DNA of 64,000 bases from Treponema rectale (GTDB lineage Bacteria; Spirochaetota; Spirochaetia; Treponematales; Treponemataceae): the NCBI RefSeq assembly GCF_014202035.1, contig NZ_JACHFR010000004.1:124001-188000 (forward strand), written 5' to 3'. Below, in pieces: positions 42,244 through 51,188 of this stretch. Position 1 is the stretch's first letter. Each line of letters starts with the position of its first letter. Both the position numbers and the translations under genes were made by a program. A model generated the notes under the pieces. It was not told where the DNA came from. It saw nothing but the letters and a program-made list of their open reading frames with translations, and ran no database searches.

Positions 42244-42298
42244 AAAGTAGAAAAAATTTTATAATTTCTGCTTTCGGTAAAGGTTAAGGGGAGTCTGT

Positions 42299-43714
42299 AT
42301 GCTTACATACGACATGTCAGAAAAAAATAAACCGCTGTACAGGCATCTTTATGAGTGCATTCGGGCGGATATTACTTGTGGAAAATTAAAGAGCAGCCAG
42401 AAGATGCCTTCAAAAAGAACCCTTGCGGAACATCTTGGTGTCAGTACGATTACGGTAGAAAATGCCTATGACCAGTTGATAAGTGAAGGGTATATGTATG
42501 CTGTTCCGAAGCGGGGGTATTTTGTATCTGATATAACGGGATTAAAGCTTTCTTCTTCTCAGGATATAAAAAAACTTCATATCCTTAAGCCGGTAAAAAA
42601 TACTGAAAATTTTTTTGATTTTTCTTCAAATAGAACCGAGCGTTCGGATTTTCCTTTTTCAGTCTGGGCAAAGCTTATGCGGGAAACAATTTCTTTAAAA
42701 GAAAAAGAACTTCTTATTGATTCCCCCTGCGAAGGCGTAAGGGAACTCAGGGAAGCAATTGCAAATCATCTTTCTTCTTTCCGGGGAATGAATGTAGATC
42801 CTGATCAGGTAATCGTTGGTGCCGGAACGGAATATCTTTATACGCTTTTAATAAAACTTCTCGGAACAGACAAGGTTTTTGCAATAGAAAATCCCGGATA
42901 TAAAAAACTTTCTTCCATATATAAGAGTAATGGAACAGAGTGCTGTTTTATAAATCTTGACCGCAGCGGCATGAATGTTGAAGAACTCATTCAAAGCGGG
43001 GCAGATGTTGCACATATAAGTCCGACACATCACTTTCCAACGGGAATTACAATGCCTATAAGCCGCCGTTATGAAATGCTGTCATGGGCAAACGAAAAAA
43101 ATGGGCGGTACATTATAGAAGATGATTACGACAGCGAATTCCGGCTTAACGGAAAACCGATTCCATCTCTGCAGAGTATAGATGCCTTTGAAAAAGTCAT
43201 TTACATGAATACCTTCTCAAAATCCCTTACTTCCACATTCCGAATCAGTTACATGGTCCTTCCGGAACATCTTGTAAATCTGTTTTTTAAGAATCTTTCT
43301 TTCTATTCAAATACAGTTTCTACTTTTGAACAGTATACCCTTGCGTCTTTTATCAGCGGCGGTTATTTTGAAAAACACATTAACAGAATGCGCCTCAGGT
43401 ATGGAAGAAAACGCACCAGAATTCTTGAGATGATAAAAAAGATTTTCTCTCCTCAGGAATGTCAGGTTATAGAAAATGATTCCGGACTTCATTTTCTGCT
43501 TTCCCTTAATACAGAACTTTCTGACCTTGAGTTACAGAAAAGACTTCTTCAGAAAAAAATTAAAATAGGAAGCATTACGGATTATTACATGACGCTGGAA
43601 AAAAATTCCCTGAAACTCCCGGACAGACATCAGTTCATCTTAAATTATTCCGGAATTGACATGAACGGTCTGGAAGCTGCTCTCAGGGAAATTAAGTCCT
43701 GCATGTATGTTTAA
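42299..43714 (+). CDS. MocR/PdxR-type transcriptional regulator
   Basis: A 471-residue fusion of a GntR-type winged helix (residues about 10-75: PSKRTLAEHLGVSTITVENAYDQL) and a class I aminotransferase domain (about 110-470). The latter keeps IVGAGTEYLY, ISPTHHFPTG, IIEDDYDSEF and the PLP lysine in NTFSKSLTSTFRI. Members control vitamin B6, GABA or taurine genes by sensing PLP or amino compounds. AGGGGAG stands before the ATG. Neither neighbour is an obvious B6 gene, so its target is open. It ends five bases from the convergent transporter gene. Confidence 0.88.
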   Translation: MLTYDMSEKNKPLYRHLYECIRADITCGKLKSSQKMPSKRTLAEHLGVSTITVENAYDQLISEGYMYAVPKRGYFVSDITGLKLSSSQDIKKLHILKPVKNTENFFDFSSNRTERSDFPFSVWAKLMRETISLKEKELLIDSPCEGVRELREAIANHLSSFRGMNVDPDQVIVGAGTEYLYTLLIKLLGTDKVFAIENPGYKKLSSIYKSNGTECCFINLDRSGMNVEELIQSGADVAHISPTHHFPTGITMPISRRYEMLSWANEKNGRYIIEDDYDSEFRLNGKPIPSLQSIDAFEKVIYMNTFSKSLTSTFRISYMVLPEHLVNLFFKNLSFYSNTVSTFEQYTLASFISGGYFEKHINRMRLRYGRKRTRILEMIKKIFSPQECQVIENDSGLHFLLSLNTELSDLELQKRLLQKKIKIGSITDYYMTLEKNSLKLPDRHQFILNYSGIDMNGLEAALREIKSCMYV

Positions 43715-43718
43715 GTAC

Positions 43719-44543
43719 TTAGTTTTTATATTCAAACCGCGACGGATCTTTGCTTATCTCCATGGTTTTGCAGTATTCAAAGTATTCATGTCCTACGCCT
43801 TCCTGCTGCCATTTACGGCATTTTCTGTATGCAACCGGTGAAAATATAACTTCACAGAAAAGTTCAATAAGGGCACCGAGAACAGCCATTCCGGTAATGG
43901 TGGTAAAACCGTAGTAATGTGCAAAAAAACTGAAAGCAAGGGCCGTAAAAATAAAGTTGTCTACAAACTGACCTGTCATCGTACTTATGTAGGAGCGGGT
44001 AATGAATGCTGCTTTTCCGTCAGGATTTTTTACAAATAGTTTTCCGATTAATACGTTTACTACGGCATTAACTATTCCTGAAATAACGTATGCGGTTGTG
44101 GAAGAAATAAGAATCTGCCACGGCTGAACTCCGTTTCCTGTAAAGCCGAATACTGTGTCAAAAGAGGCACTTGCTCCTGGAAATGGAAATTCGGAAGGAA
44201 CTGATGCGATGATTCCCAGAAAAACAACTGCAAGAGTATTTACCAGTGCTCCAAAAAGGTTGAGCTTAATAGATGCTTTTGCTCCGAAAGTTTTTGTAAC
44301 CATGTCCATGATTAAAAAAACAGCCCAGGATAAAAATACTCCGCCTGTAATCGAAATAAAGTAATTCTGTCCGATTTTTAAGCCGCTCCAGACGATTTTA
44401 TTGGCGGCAAGATTCATTGTTACTGTAGAAACAGTAAACAGAGCAACAACAGAGGCCGGTATGGATCTTAAAAGCATTTTCCAGTCTTTTAAGTCAAACA
44501 GCCATTCAAAAGTGTCCATAATCCAGGCAATAAGCTTTTTCAT
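43719..44543 (-). CDS. queuosine precursor transporter (YhhQ/VUT family)
   Basis: A 274-residue integral membrane protein with about six to seven hydrophobic segments. Family motifs are NLAANKIVWSGL, LSWAVFLIMDMVTKTFGAKA and, late, RSYISTMTGQFVDNFIFTALA, with the conserved Q-F-V-D. It is slightly longer than E. coli YhhQ at both ends. Such proteins import preQ0, preQ1 or queuine. A preQ1-I riboswitch-like leader with a terminator lies just before it, which supports the substrate strongly. The start is preceded by CGGAGATATAAAA. Confidence 0.88.
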   Translation of the reverse strand: MKKLIAWIMDTFEWLFDLKDWKMLLRSIPASVVALFTVSTVTMNLAANKIVWSGLKIGQNYFISITGGVFLSWAVFLIMDMVTKTFGAKASIKLNLFGALVNTLAVVFLGIIASVPSEFPFPGASASFDTVFGFTGNGVQPWQILISSTTAYVISGIVNAVVNVLIGKLFVKNPDGKAAFITRSYISTMTGQFVDNFIFTALAFSFFAHYYGFTTITGMAVLGALIELFCEVIFSPVAYRKCRKWQQEGVGHEYFEYCKTMEISKDPSRFEYKN

Positions 44544-44590
44544 TTTTATATCTCCGAAATTTTTATTTTCAAAGACATGATCAGCCCAAC

Positions 44591-44664
44591 AAAAAAAGAG
44601 GGCATGACACCCCCTAGTTTTAATCCCTAGTTTTGTTTAGAGACAGGATGGTTCCGAACTGTCT
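44591..44664 (-). promoter_or_regulatory. preQ1-I riboswitch with intrinsic terminator
   Basis: On the minus strand AGACAG and CTGTCT (complement of 44659-44664 and 44641-44646) enclose a 12-base loop TTCGGAACCATC. Then follows CTAAACAAAACTAGGG (complement of 44625-44640), very like the tail of preQ1-I aptamers (A-rich run then CUA/CAAGG). After this, AGGGGG-TGTCATG-CCCTCT with a T7 tract (complement of 44591-44615) forms a terminator. The ligand-bound pseudoknot would favour termination before the queuosine-precursor transporter gene. Confidence 0.75.
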
Positions 44665-44779
44665 TATGAATTATGTAGGGAAGACTATAATGAATTGTAT
44701 TTTTTTAGTACAGAGAAAAATGTCTTTTTTTAGCGTTTTTTACCTTTTTTCATGCAAACTGTGTGTTATCATATTATTA

Positions 44780-46243
44780 ATGGAAGATAATATAGAAAAA
44801 AGTGAACTTTTAACCGACAAGAAAACTTCACCTCTTATTCCGATTGAAGAACTGGAACGCAGACTTCATGAAGTTTCTGTTAATTATTTTCTTAGAGATA
44901 TCCGCAAAGACCGGGAATCATATTATGCCCTGACTTATGAAGAGATTGTCCGTACTCAGTCCTGGCTTTGTTTTTCAGGATTGACACTTAATTTTATCAT
45001 GGACGGCAAATTAGAAGAAGCCCGGCATTTAATTGAGTCCATTCCAGAAGATAAAGATTCTTTTATTAAACTTTTGAAAATCGGCCTTACAATAGTTCAT
45101 CCTGAAATTACCTGGAAGCGGTTTGTTTCTTGTATTGAGTATCTTAAGAGCATTAATACTCCTTTGAAGTGTGTTATGCTTACTGCTGGTCGTCCTCTTT
45201 TACTTAACGGTTTTAATGATTTTTCAAGACTGGGACCTCTTCTTTTAAAGCACAGGGAAATGTTTGTAGATTATCTGAAGTATTTGTATCCTGAATCACT
45301 TTGTCCGTACATATATAATCTCTGCCTTGCTGAATACTATTATCAGACCAATTCCCTTGTAGATGCAGCAATGCTTGTGGGGAGTACGATAAAAAAGTTT
45401 AATATCGAAGGTGAGAACCGCGTTACATTTGCAGCCCTTTATCTGCAGTCAAAAATCCTGCTTGCTCACGGAAAGAGTGTCAGGGCAGAGAGTTTTATTC
45501 AGGATATAAGAAATTGTACCGGAGAAGCAGGTAAGGCAGAGTTTGATTATAATATTGATGCCGTTAATGTTCTCTTTTCTCTTTATGAAGGAAACATAGC
45601 TCGGGTTAAAGAATGGCTTTCGGAAACTGCTCCTGATGAATTTGCAGATTTTAACCTGCTGGATTTATACCGCTACATGGTAAAGATGCGCTGTTATATT
45701 GCAACAAGAAAATATGCTGCGGTAATAGCACTTGCGGAACGTCTGAGACCGTATCTTGCTGCCGGCAGGAGGTTTATGGACTTATGCGAACTGGATTTAA
45801 TCCTTGCTTTGAGTCTTTTTGCTGCAAAAAATAATAAAGCCGCATTTGAAGCCTTAAGGAATGCCCTGAAAAAAGTCAGAATGTACCGTTATTACCGTCT
45901 TGTAGCTGATGAAGGCGAACCTATGCTTCATCTTTTAATCGAATATATTAAAACTGAAGGAAAATCGCCTTTTCTGATGAACCTTCTTGATATGACCAGA
46001 AGTATGGCAATCCGTCATCCTCTTTACATGAAGGTCCCCTGTCAGAAAGGAGAAGGTTTTACACAGATGGAAATAGACGTTCTTACGCTTCTTGAGCAGG
46101 GAAAATCAAAGGAAGAGATTGCTGAATATTTTTTTATCAGCGTAAATACCGTAAAGTACCATATTAAAAACGTATATGTTAAACTTGGTGTAAAAACAGC
46201 TACCCAGGCAGTCTGGAATGCAAGAATTCTTGGAATAATATGA
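44780..46243 (+). CDS. LuxR-family transcriptional regulator
   Basis: A 487-residue regulator. The start at 44780 (MEDNIEKSELL) is preferred over an upstream in-frame start at 44633, whose extension is hydrophobic and lacks conservation; a -10-like TATCAT lies seven bases before the ATG. The final 65 residues are a LuxR/FixJ helix-turn-helix: FTQMEIDVLTLLEQGKSKEE, then YFFISVNTVKYHIKNVYVKL. The large helical middle part resembles the TPR-type arm of MalT, without a Walker A motif, so the ATPase domain of full MalT proteins is missing. It stands ahead of the cyclase-FecR cluster and is a likely regulator of it. Confidence 0.8.
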   Translation: MEDNIEKSELLTDKKTSPLIPIEELERRLHEVSVNYFLRDIRKDRESYYALTYEEIVRTQSWLCFSGLTLNFIMDGKLEEARHLIESIPEDKDSFIKLLKIGLTIVHPEITWKRFVSCIEYLKSINTPLKCVMLTAGRPLLLNGFNDFSRLGPLLLKHREMFVDYLKYLYPESLCPYIYNLCLAEYYYQTNSLVDAAMLVGSTIKKFNIEGENRVTFAALYLQSKILLAHGKSVRAESFIQDIRNCTGEAGKAEFDYNIDAVNVLFSLYEGNIARVKEWLSETAPDEFADFNLLDLYRYMVKMRCYIATRKYAAVIALAERLRPYLAAGRRFMDLCELDLILALSLFAAKNNKAAFEALRNALKKVRMYRYYRLVADEGEPMLHLLIEYIKTEGKSPFLMNLLDMTRSMAIRHPLYMKVPCQKGEGFTQMEIDVLTLLEQGKSKEEIAEYFFISVNTVKYHIKNVYVKLGVKTATQAVWNARILGII

Positions 46244-46300
46244 AAAAACTACCCTTTTGGGTGGGACAAAATTTATAAATTTATGTTATCTTAATATGAT

Positions 46301-48448
46301 ATGAAAAAAGTAAAGCGGCAGAGAATTTTTCCTTTAGGGGTAAAGCTGGCTATAATTATCGGCTTTATCGTACTTGCTTCTCTTGGCTCGGTAACCGTTT
46401 TGAATAGTTATTTTGTATCAAAAGATGTTCGGGTTACTGCAGAAGAGAATAATTTAACCTTAAATACTCGTTCGGCTTCCAGCGTGCAGAGTGAATTTAA
46501 TTCGGTGCGTGCTAATGTTCTTCAGCTTCTTGACCTGGTTAATGCGGTCAGCGGCGGAAGAAATTCTGCGCTTGCAAAACAGGCAGAGGGCTTTTTCTTT
46601 GAAAGAAACTCAAATATTGCAGAAATAATGCTTCTGACTCAGTACCAGACTCAGAAAAATCTCGTTGTATATACCCGGTTAAAGAATAACCGCTTTTATT
46701 CATCAAATGAAATAGATGCTGATGCATCAGATGTTCTTCTCTATCAAATAGAAGATTCTTTGCTTAGAGCCTGCAATGGAGAGACTATAGTAGAAAATGT
46801 TTCTCCATTTTTTAAGACGGGAATGCTCAGCCTTCTTCTTCCGTACAGGGAAAACGGTCTCAGGCAGTGCTGTGTTATAGTTTTTAGTCTTGAAAATATT
46901 GCATCCATACTTGGAACAGGTTCTATTAATGAAACCTTTATGATAAATGATGCTGATGAATTGTTGTGCCATCCGGAAAATGACCGCGTTCTTTCAGGAC
47001 AGAGCATGAAAAATCATCCCCTGGTAAAAATAATGCGCCAGGAGAACATGAATAATGAAGAAAGCCGTCAGATTGTGTATAATTTTGTAGACAACTTCGG
47101 AAAAACTAAGAAATATATTGGTGCATTTCAAAAAATCGGCATGGCCGATATAAGTATTTTTACTTCAGTTTCGCTGGATGTAGTTCTTGAAGGTGTGTAT
47201 ACCACGCGCCGTAACAATCTGTACCTTATGGCGATAGTTTTCTTTATTTCCATAATCTTTATTCTTTCTTTCAGCCGCTTTGCAATTTCAAGACACTTGC
47301 GTCGTCTTACGGCTGCTGCTGAAGAAATTCAGAAGGGTAATTTTAATACAGGAATCATTTCTGCCCTTAACGTGCGCCGCAGGGATGAAATCGGTATTCT
47401 TAATAAATCAACTCAGGATGAGCAGGAATTCCTTAATACTTTTGCAAGGTTTACGAACCGTGGTGTTGCAAAAGCCATTGCCCGCAAGGAAATCGACTTT
47501 GAGCCGCATCTTAAGGATGTTACTATTTTCTTCTCAGACATACGCGGATTTACTGCAATTTCTGACGGATTTAAGAATCGTTTCGGAGAAGAAAGCCCTA
47601 GGGAAATCATCGGGTTCTTAAATGACTATATGGGCCGCATGGTAAACTGCGTTACTATTTCCGGCGGTACAATCGATAAGTTTGAAGGTGATGCTATCAT
47701 GGCTGTATGGGGAATCCTCAGAGACGACAGTCTTGATTTTGAACAGCTTCCAGATACTGATCCGGAAAAGAAAAAGCACGAAGAAGTTCACCTGCGTCAT
47801 GTTAAGGAAGATGCTGTAAATGCCATCCGCGGTACTATTGCCATGAGATATGCCCTTATGGAATACAACAAGGCGGCAGAAGCATTTACAAAAGCTCATG
47901 AGCATGAAGAAAGGGCAAAATATAAGCCGCACATCAGAATCGGCTGCGGTATTAATACCGGACGTGCTACCTGCGGTATTATGGGTAGCGAAGACAAAAT
48001 GGAATATACCGCTATTGGAGACAGCGTAAACTTTGCCAGCAGAACGGAAAGTTCAAATAAACCTTGTGGAACGGATATCCTCATTACAGAAGATACTTAC
48101 AATTTATTGAAGAAAGATTTTATCCGCTGTAAAGAGAATAATTTTACTTTGACACAAGAAAATGAAATAAATGAACTTGTTGTTGAACAGATACCAGTTG
48201 AGTTTGAAGTAAAAGGAAAGGGCGCTCAGCATTTCTATGGTGTGGTAAATATGCCTCAGTTTGACATTGAAGCCTTCTTTAAAACTGCAGATAAGGATTT
48301 TGTTCTTGATGCAGATTGTGCACGGGCTGTAGGAAAATCAGGCCCGAAGACTTTGAACGAAATGCGTCAGCTGCTTGGTATCCCTGTTCCAGAGTTTGAA
48401 ATGGTGAACTTGAATGAAGAAGAGAACAAGATTCAGGTTAAAAAATGA
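46301..48448 (+). CDS. membrane adenylate/guanylate cyclase with sensor and HAMP domains
   Basis: A 715-residue class III cyclase. Membrane segment one is at about residues 13-35, an extracytoplasmic Cache-like sensor follows to about 305, segment two at about 307-328, a HAMP linker (RHLRRLTAAAEEIQKGNF) and the cyclase homology domain from about 400. Metal-binding aspartates are in FFSDIRGFTAISD and KFEGDAIMAVWG, and the transition-state N/R pair in SVNFASRTE. Many treponemes and leptospires have such receptors. The -10-like TATCTT ends eight bases before the start, so a leaderless message is possible. Its end overlaps the FecR gene by 35 bases. Confidence 0.9.
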   Translation: MKKVKRQRIFPLGVKLAIIIGFIVLASLGSVTVLNSYFVSKDVRVTAEENNLTLNTRSASSVQSEFNSVRANVLQLLDLVNAVSGGRNSALAKQAEGFFFERNSNIAEIMLLTQYQTQKNLVVYTRLKNNRFYSSNEIDADASDVLLYQIEDSLLRACNGETIVENVSPFFKTGMLSLLLPYRENGLRQCCVIVFSLENIASILGTGSINETFMINDADELLCHPENDRVLSGQSMKNHPLVKIMRQENMNNEESRQIVYNFVDNFGKTKKYIGAFQKIGMADISIFTSVSLDVVLEGVYTTRRNNLYLMAIVFFISIIFILSFSRFAISRHLRRLTAAAEEIQKGNFNTGIISALNVRRRDEIGILNKSTQDEQEFLNTFARFTNRGVAKAIARKEIDFEPHLKDVTIFFSDIRGFTAISDGFKNRFGEESPREIIGFLNDYMGRMVNCVTISGGTIDKFEGDAIMAVWGILRDDSLDFEQLPDTDPEKKKHEEVHLRHVKEDAVNAIRGTIAMRYALMEYNKAAEAFTKAHEHEERAKYKPHIRIGCGINTGRATCGIMGSEDKMEYTAIGDSVNFASRTESSNKPCGTDILITEDTYNLLKKDFIRCKENNFTLTQENEINELVVEQIPVEFEVKGKGAQHFYGVVNMPQFDIEAFFKTADKDFVLDADCARAVGKSGPKTLNEMRQLLGIPVPEFEMVNLNEEENKIQVKK

Positions 48449-51188
48449 TTTAGCCGTTCCGTTCAGGATAGCAATTTTTATTTGTCTCATTTGTGCTGCA
48501 GTAAGCTATTGGCTTTTTCATCAGAGTTTTTTCCGTGCACTTTCAAAAATGGGTGAAGAACCTATTGCAACGATTACGTTTAAGTATAAAACGGCAGAAC
48601 GAAAATTTCTTGAAAGGGTTGTATGGGACAGGCTCAGACAGAATTCTCCTGTATACAACGGGGATACGATTCATACGGCAGATCTTTCGGAAGCAACAGT
48701 ATGGTTTGTAGACGGCACGACACTGGATCTTGCCGAAAATACCATGGCTCAGATATTTCTTCATGGAGATGGGCTGCTTGCTACTGATTTAGAAAAGGGT
48801 AGTCTGACTGTAGATTCTGCGGAAGAGAGCAAAGGCGTAATACTTACCAGTCAGAAAGTTCAGGTTTCTGTACAGGCAGGTTCTTCTTTATCTGCAACTA
48901 AATCTGAAGAAAATTCTGTTACGCTTTCTTTAAAAAAAGGAACTGCAGAATTTGAAAACGGAGAATCTGTTGCTGCTGGTGAATCTGTCGTAGTTGCTGA
49001 CGGCATAAGATCAAAGCCGGCACTTACAGTACTTTCTCCGTTACCTAATGAAAAATTTCTTTATTATGATGAAGAACCTCTGGCTGTTGATTTCAGCTGG
49101 GCGATGAATCTTCAGGATATAGGGCTGAGACTTCAGATATCTCAGGATAAAAATTTTAAGCATCTGGTTCAGAATATAGATGCTTCCGGGCTTGATAAAC
49201 TTTCGGTAAAACTTTCCAGGGGAGTGTATTACTGGAGGATTTCCGAAACAGAAAAAAAAGGTCAGAAAGAAACAGGTCTTTTTACAGGAAAATTTCAGAT
49301 AATTCAGTCTTTAAAACCTGAACTTATTGTTCCTGTAAATGATTTTACATATACCTACCGCCGGCAGACGCCTTCCGTACGCTTTATATGGAGAGAAAGT
49401 GAAGCTGCTACTGCATATAATTTTGTAGTTTCTAAAAATCCAGACATGTCGTCTCCTGTAATTGAAAAGCGGTCTTCAAGTCCGTCAATAATAATCTCAA
49501 CATTAGGAAAAGGAACCTGGTATTATCAGGTAACACCGTATTATGTTGTCAACAGGACAGGTCTTGCAAATCCTTCCCAGGTGGGTTCATTTAAAATTGA
49601 ACAGCGGGGCGAACTTTTAACACCTCTTCTGGTTGCTCCTGTAAACGGTGCCTTTATTAATAAAACCAGAAAGTCAGAAACTCTTTCATGGCGGATGGAT
49701 GAAGAGTTTGTAACTTATAATGTTGTTGTTTCGGCAAATAAAAATCTTACTTCTCCGGTAATTTCAAGAGAAACTATCGAAAACTATATTTCGCTTTCTC
49801 AGGATGAATTAAAAAAGCTTAAGGACGGTGAATATTTTTGGGCTGTTACTCAGACTGACAGTGAAGGAAACGTTTCTCCCCGTTCAGAAGTATATTCGTT
49901 TTATGCTGCAACTGGAGAAATCGAACAGAGAACGGTGTTCCCTCCTGATAATTACAAAATATGGCAGCCTCTTCTTGGTGACATAAGGTTTACGTGGAAA
50001 TCCAATCTTAATCTTACCCAGTATTTTCAGATTTCGTCAGATAAGGATTTTACAGATATAAAATTTGAGGCAGAATCCACAGGTTCTTCTTATTATGGAA
50101 CACATCTTGATTATGGAGAATATTACTGGAGAATTACTACAAAAGACGAAAACTTTAAGATGGCAACGCCTGCAAAAAAACTTTCTGTTGTAGATGAACT
50201 TTATGCGCCGGCAGTAGAATTTCCGTCTACAGCAAAAAAAGCTGTTGTTCGTCCGGAAGAACCGTGTCAGTTCTCATGGAAGGATTCGGAAGGTGCGGAT
50301 TATTACAGAATCAGGCTTTACCGTTCCGGAAGTTCAGAAGTTATCTATGATGAAAACTTTATTACGGATACAACTGCTGAAGTTGACGTAAAGGATTTTG
50401 AAGAAGGAAGATACCGCTGGGAGATTCAGGCATTTACAAGTGAAACAGAACTTACTTCCCGAAGAAGCAGTCAGCTTGCCGGAACAGATTTTACTCTCAG
50501 GAAGATCAGGCCGATAGTATTGGCTTCTCCTAAAAACGGTGCGGTTATCGGAGGATGGGAAGCTATAGAAAATCCACCGGTTCTTCAGTGGAATTCAAGG
50601 GAACCTTATGTTTCTGCACAGGTTGTACTTACGAAGAAGAGTGGCCTTGAAGCAGAAGAAAAAGTATATATAAAAAATAATTTCAGTCAGCAGCTTCCTT
50701 CTCTCAGTTCAGGAATTTATGAGTGGACGGTAATGGCCTCTTCTCTGGATGAATTTGATATTTCTGCAATGAATAAGTATTCATTCACAGTAGAAGAAAT
50801 CCCTCCGTTCCCGGTTCCGGAAAAAGCAAGGACAGAAAAAACTTCATATTTTAACGGTTCATATTTGCGTAAAACTCCTTATATAGTTTTTGCATGGGAT
50901 AAAGTTCCCCGTGCCCAGGGCTACGTAATTGAAATTATGGATAAAAAGAATAAGACAGTGTTCAGGGAAATTATTGATGATGCAGAGGCAAAGTCATATA
51001 AATATGAAAACCTCGTAAACCTTTCTAAAGGTGATTTTACCTGGAAAGTCCGCGGCGTAGTACTGACAGATGATAAAAAAGAAATTCTTATAGACGGTAT
51101 TCCGGCAGTAAATAAATTTACGATTGATTATGCAATAAATTCAGCCGGTGGAAAACGTAAGAAGAAGGGGGAACTTTATGCGCAGTAA
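48414..51188 (+). CDS. FecR-domain membrane protein with repeated Ig-like domains
   Basis: A 924-residue protein. A membrane segment (residues about 18-37: FRIAIFICLICAAVSYWLF) places the rest outside the cytoplasm. The FecR domain covers about 75-190 with NGDTIHTADLSEATVWFVDG and SVTLSLKKGTAEFENGESV. It is followed by six or more repeats with the pattern 'P-x-x-Y/F-x-W ... D/K-F-x ... G-x-Y-Y-W-R/K-I/V', fibronectin type III-like. It overlaps the cyclase end, and its own end overlaps the next gene by 11 bases. FecR proteins with Ig-like repeats are typical of Treponema. Confidence 0.85.
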   Translation: MKKRTRFRLKNDLAVPFRIAIFICLICAAVSYWLFHQSFFRALSKMGEEPIATITFKYKTAERKFLERVVWDRLRQNSPVYNGDTIHTADLSEATVWFVDGTTLDLAENTMAQIFLHGDGLLATDLEKGSLTVDSAEESKGVILTSQKVQVSVQAGSSLSATKSEENSVTLSLKKGTAEFENGESVAAGESVVVADGIRSKPALTVLSPLPNEKFLYYDEEPLAVDFSWAMNLQDIGLRLQISQDKNFKHLVQNIDASGLDKLSVKLSRGVYYWRISETEKKGQKETGLFTGKFQIIQSLKPELIVPVNDFTYTYRRQTPSVRFIWRESEAATAYNFVVSKNPDMSSPVIEKRSSSPSIIISTLGKGTWYYQVTPYYVVNRTGLANPSQVGSFKIEQRGELLTPLLVAPVNGAFINKTRKSETLSWRMDEEFVTYNVVVSANKNLTSPVISRETIENYISLSQDELKKLKDGEYFWAVTQTDSEGNVSPRSEVYSFYAATGEIEQRTVFPPDNYKIWQPLLGDIRFTWKSNLNLTQYFQISSDKDFTDIKFEAESTGSSYYGTHLDYGEYYWRITTKDENFKMATPAKKLSVVDELYAPAVEFPSTAKKAVVRPEEPCQFSWKDSEGADYYRIRLYRSGSSEVIYDENFITDTTAEVDVKDFEEGRYRWEIQAFTSETELTSRRSSQLAGTDFTLRKIRPIVLASPKNGAVIGGWEAIENPPVLQWNSREPYVSAQVVLTKKSGLEAEEKVYIKNNFSQQLPSLSSGIYEWTVMASSLDEFDISAMNKYSFTVEEIPPFPVPEKARTEKTSYFNGSYLRKTPYIVFAWDKVPRAQGYVIEIMDKKNKTVFREIIDDAEAKSYKYENLVNLSKGDFTWKVRGVVLTDDKKEILIDGIPAVNKFTIDYAINSAGGKRKKKGELYAQ

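Noticed and set aside
44633-44779. Upstream in-frame extension of the LuxR gene
   Set aside because: It overlaps the riboswitch region, is hydrophobic and unlike the family; a promoter-like box lies just before ATG 44780.
46249-46264. Terminator between LuxR and cyclase genes (CTACCC-TTTT-GGGTGG)
   Set aside because: The stem is short and has no T tract; it may equally be a binding site, so it is not called.
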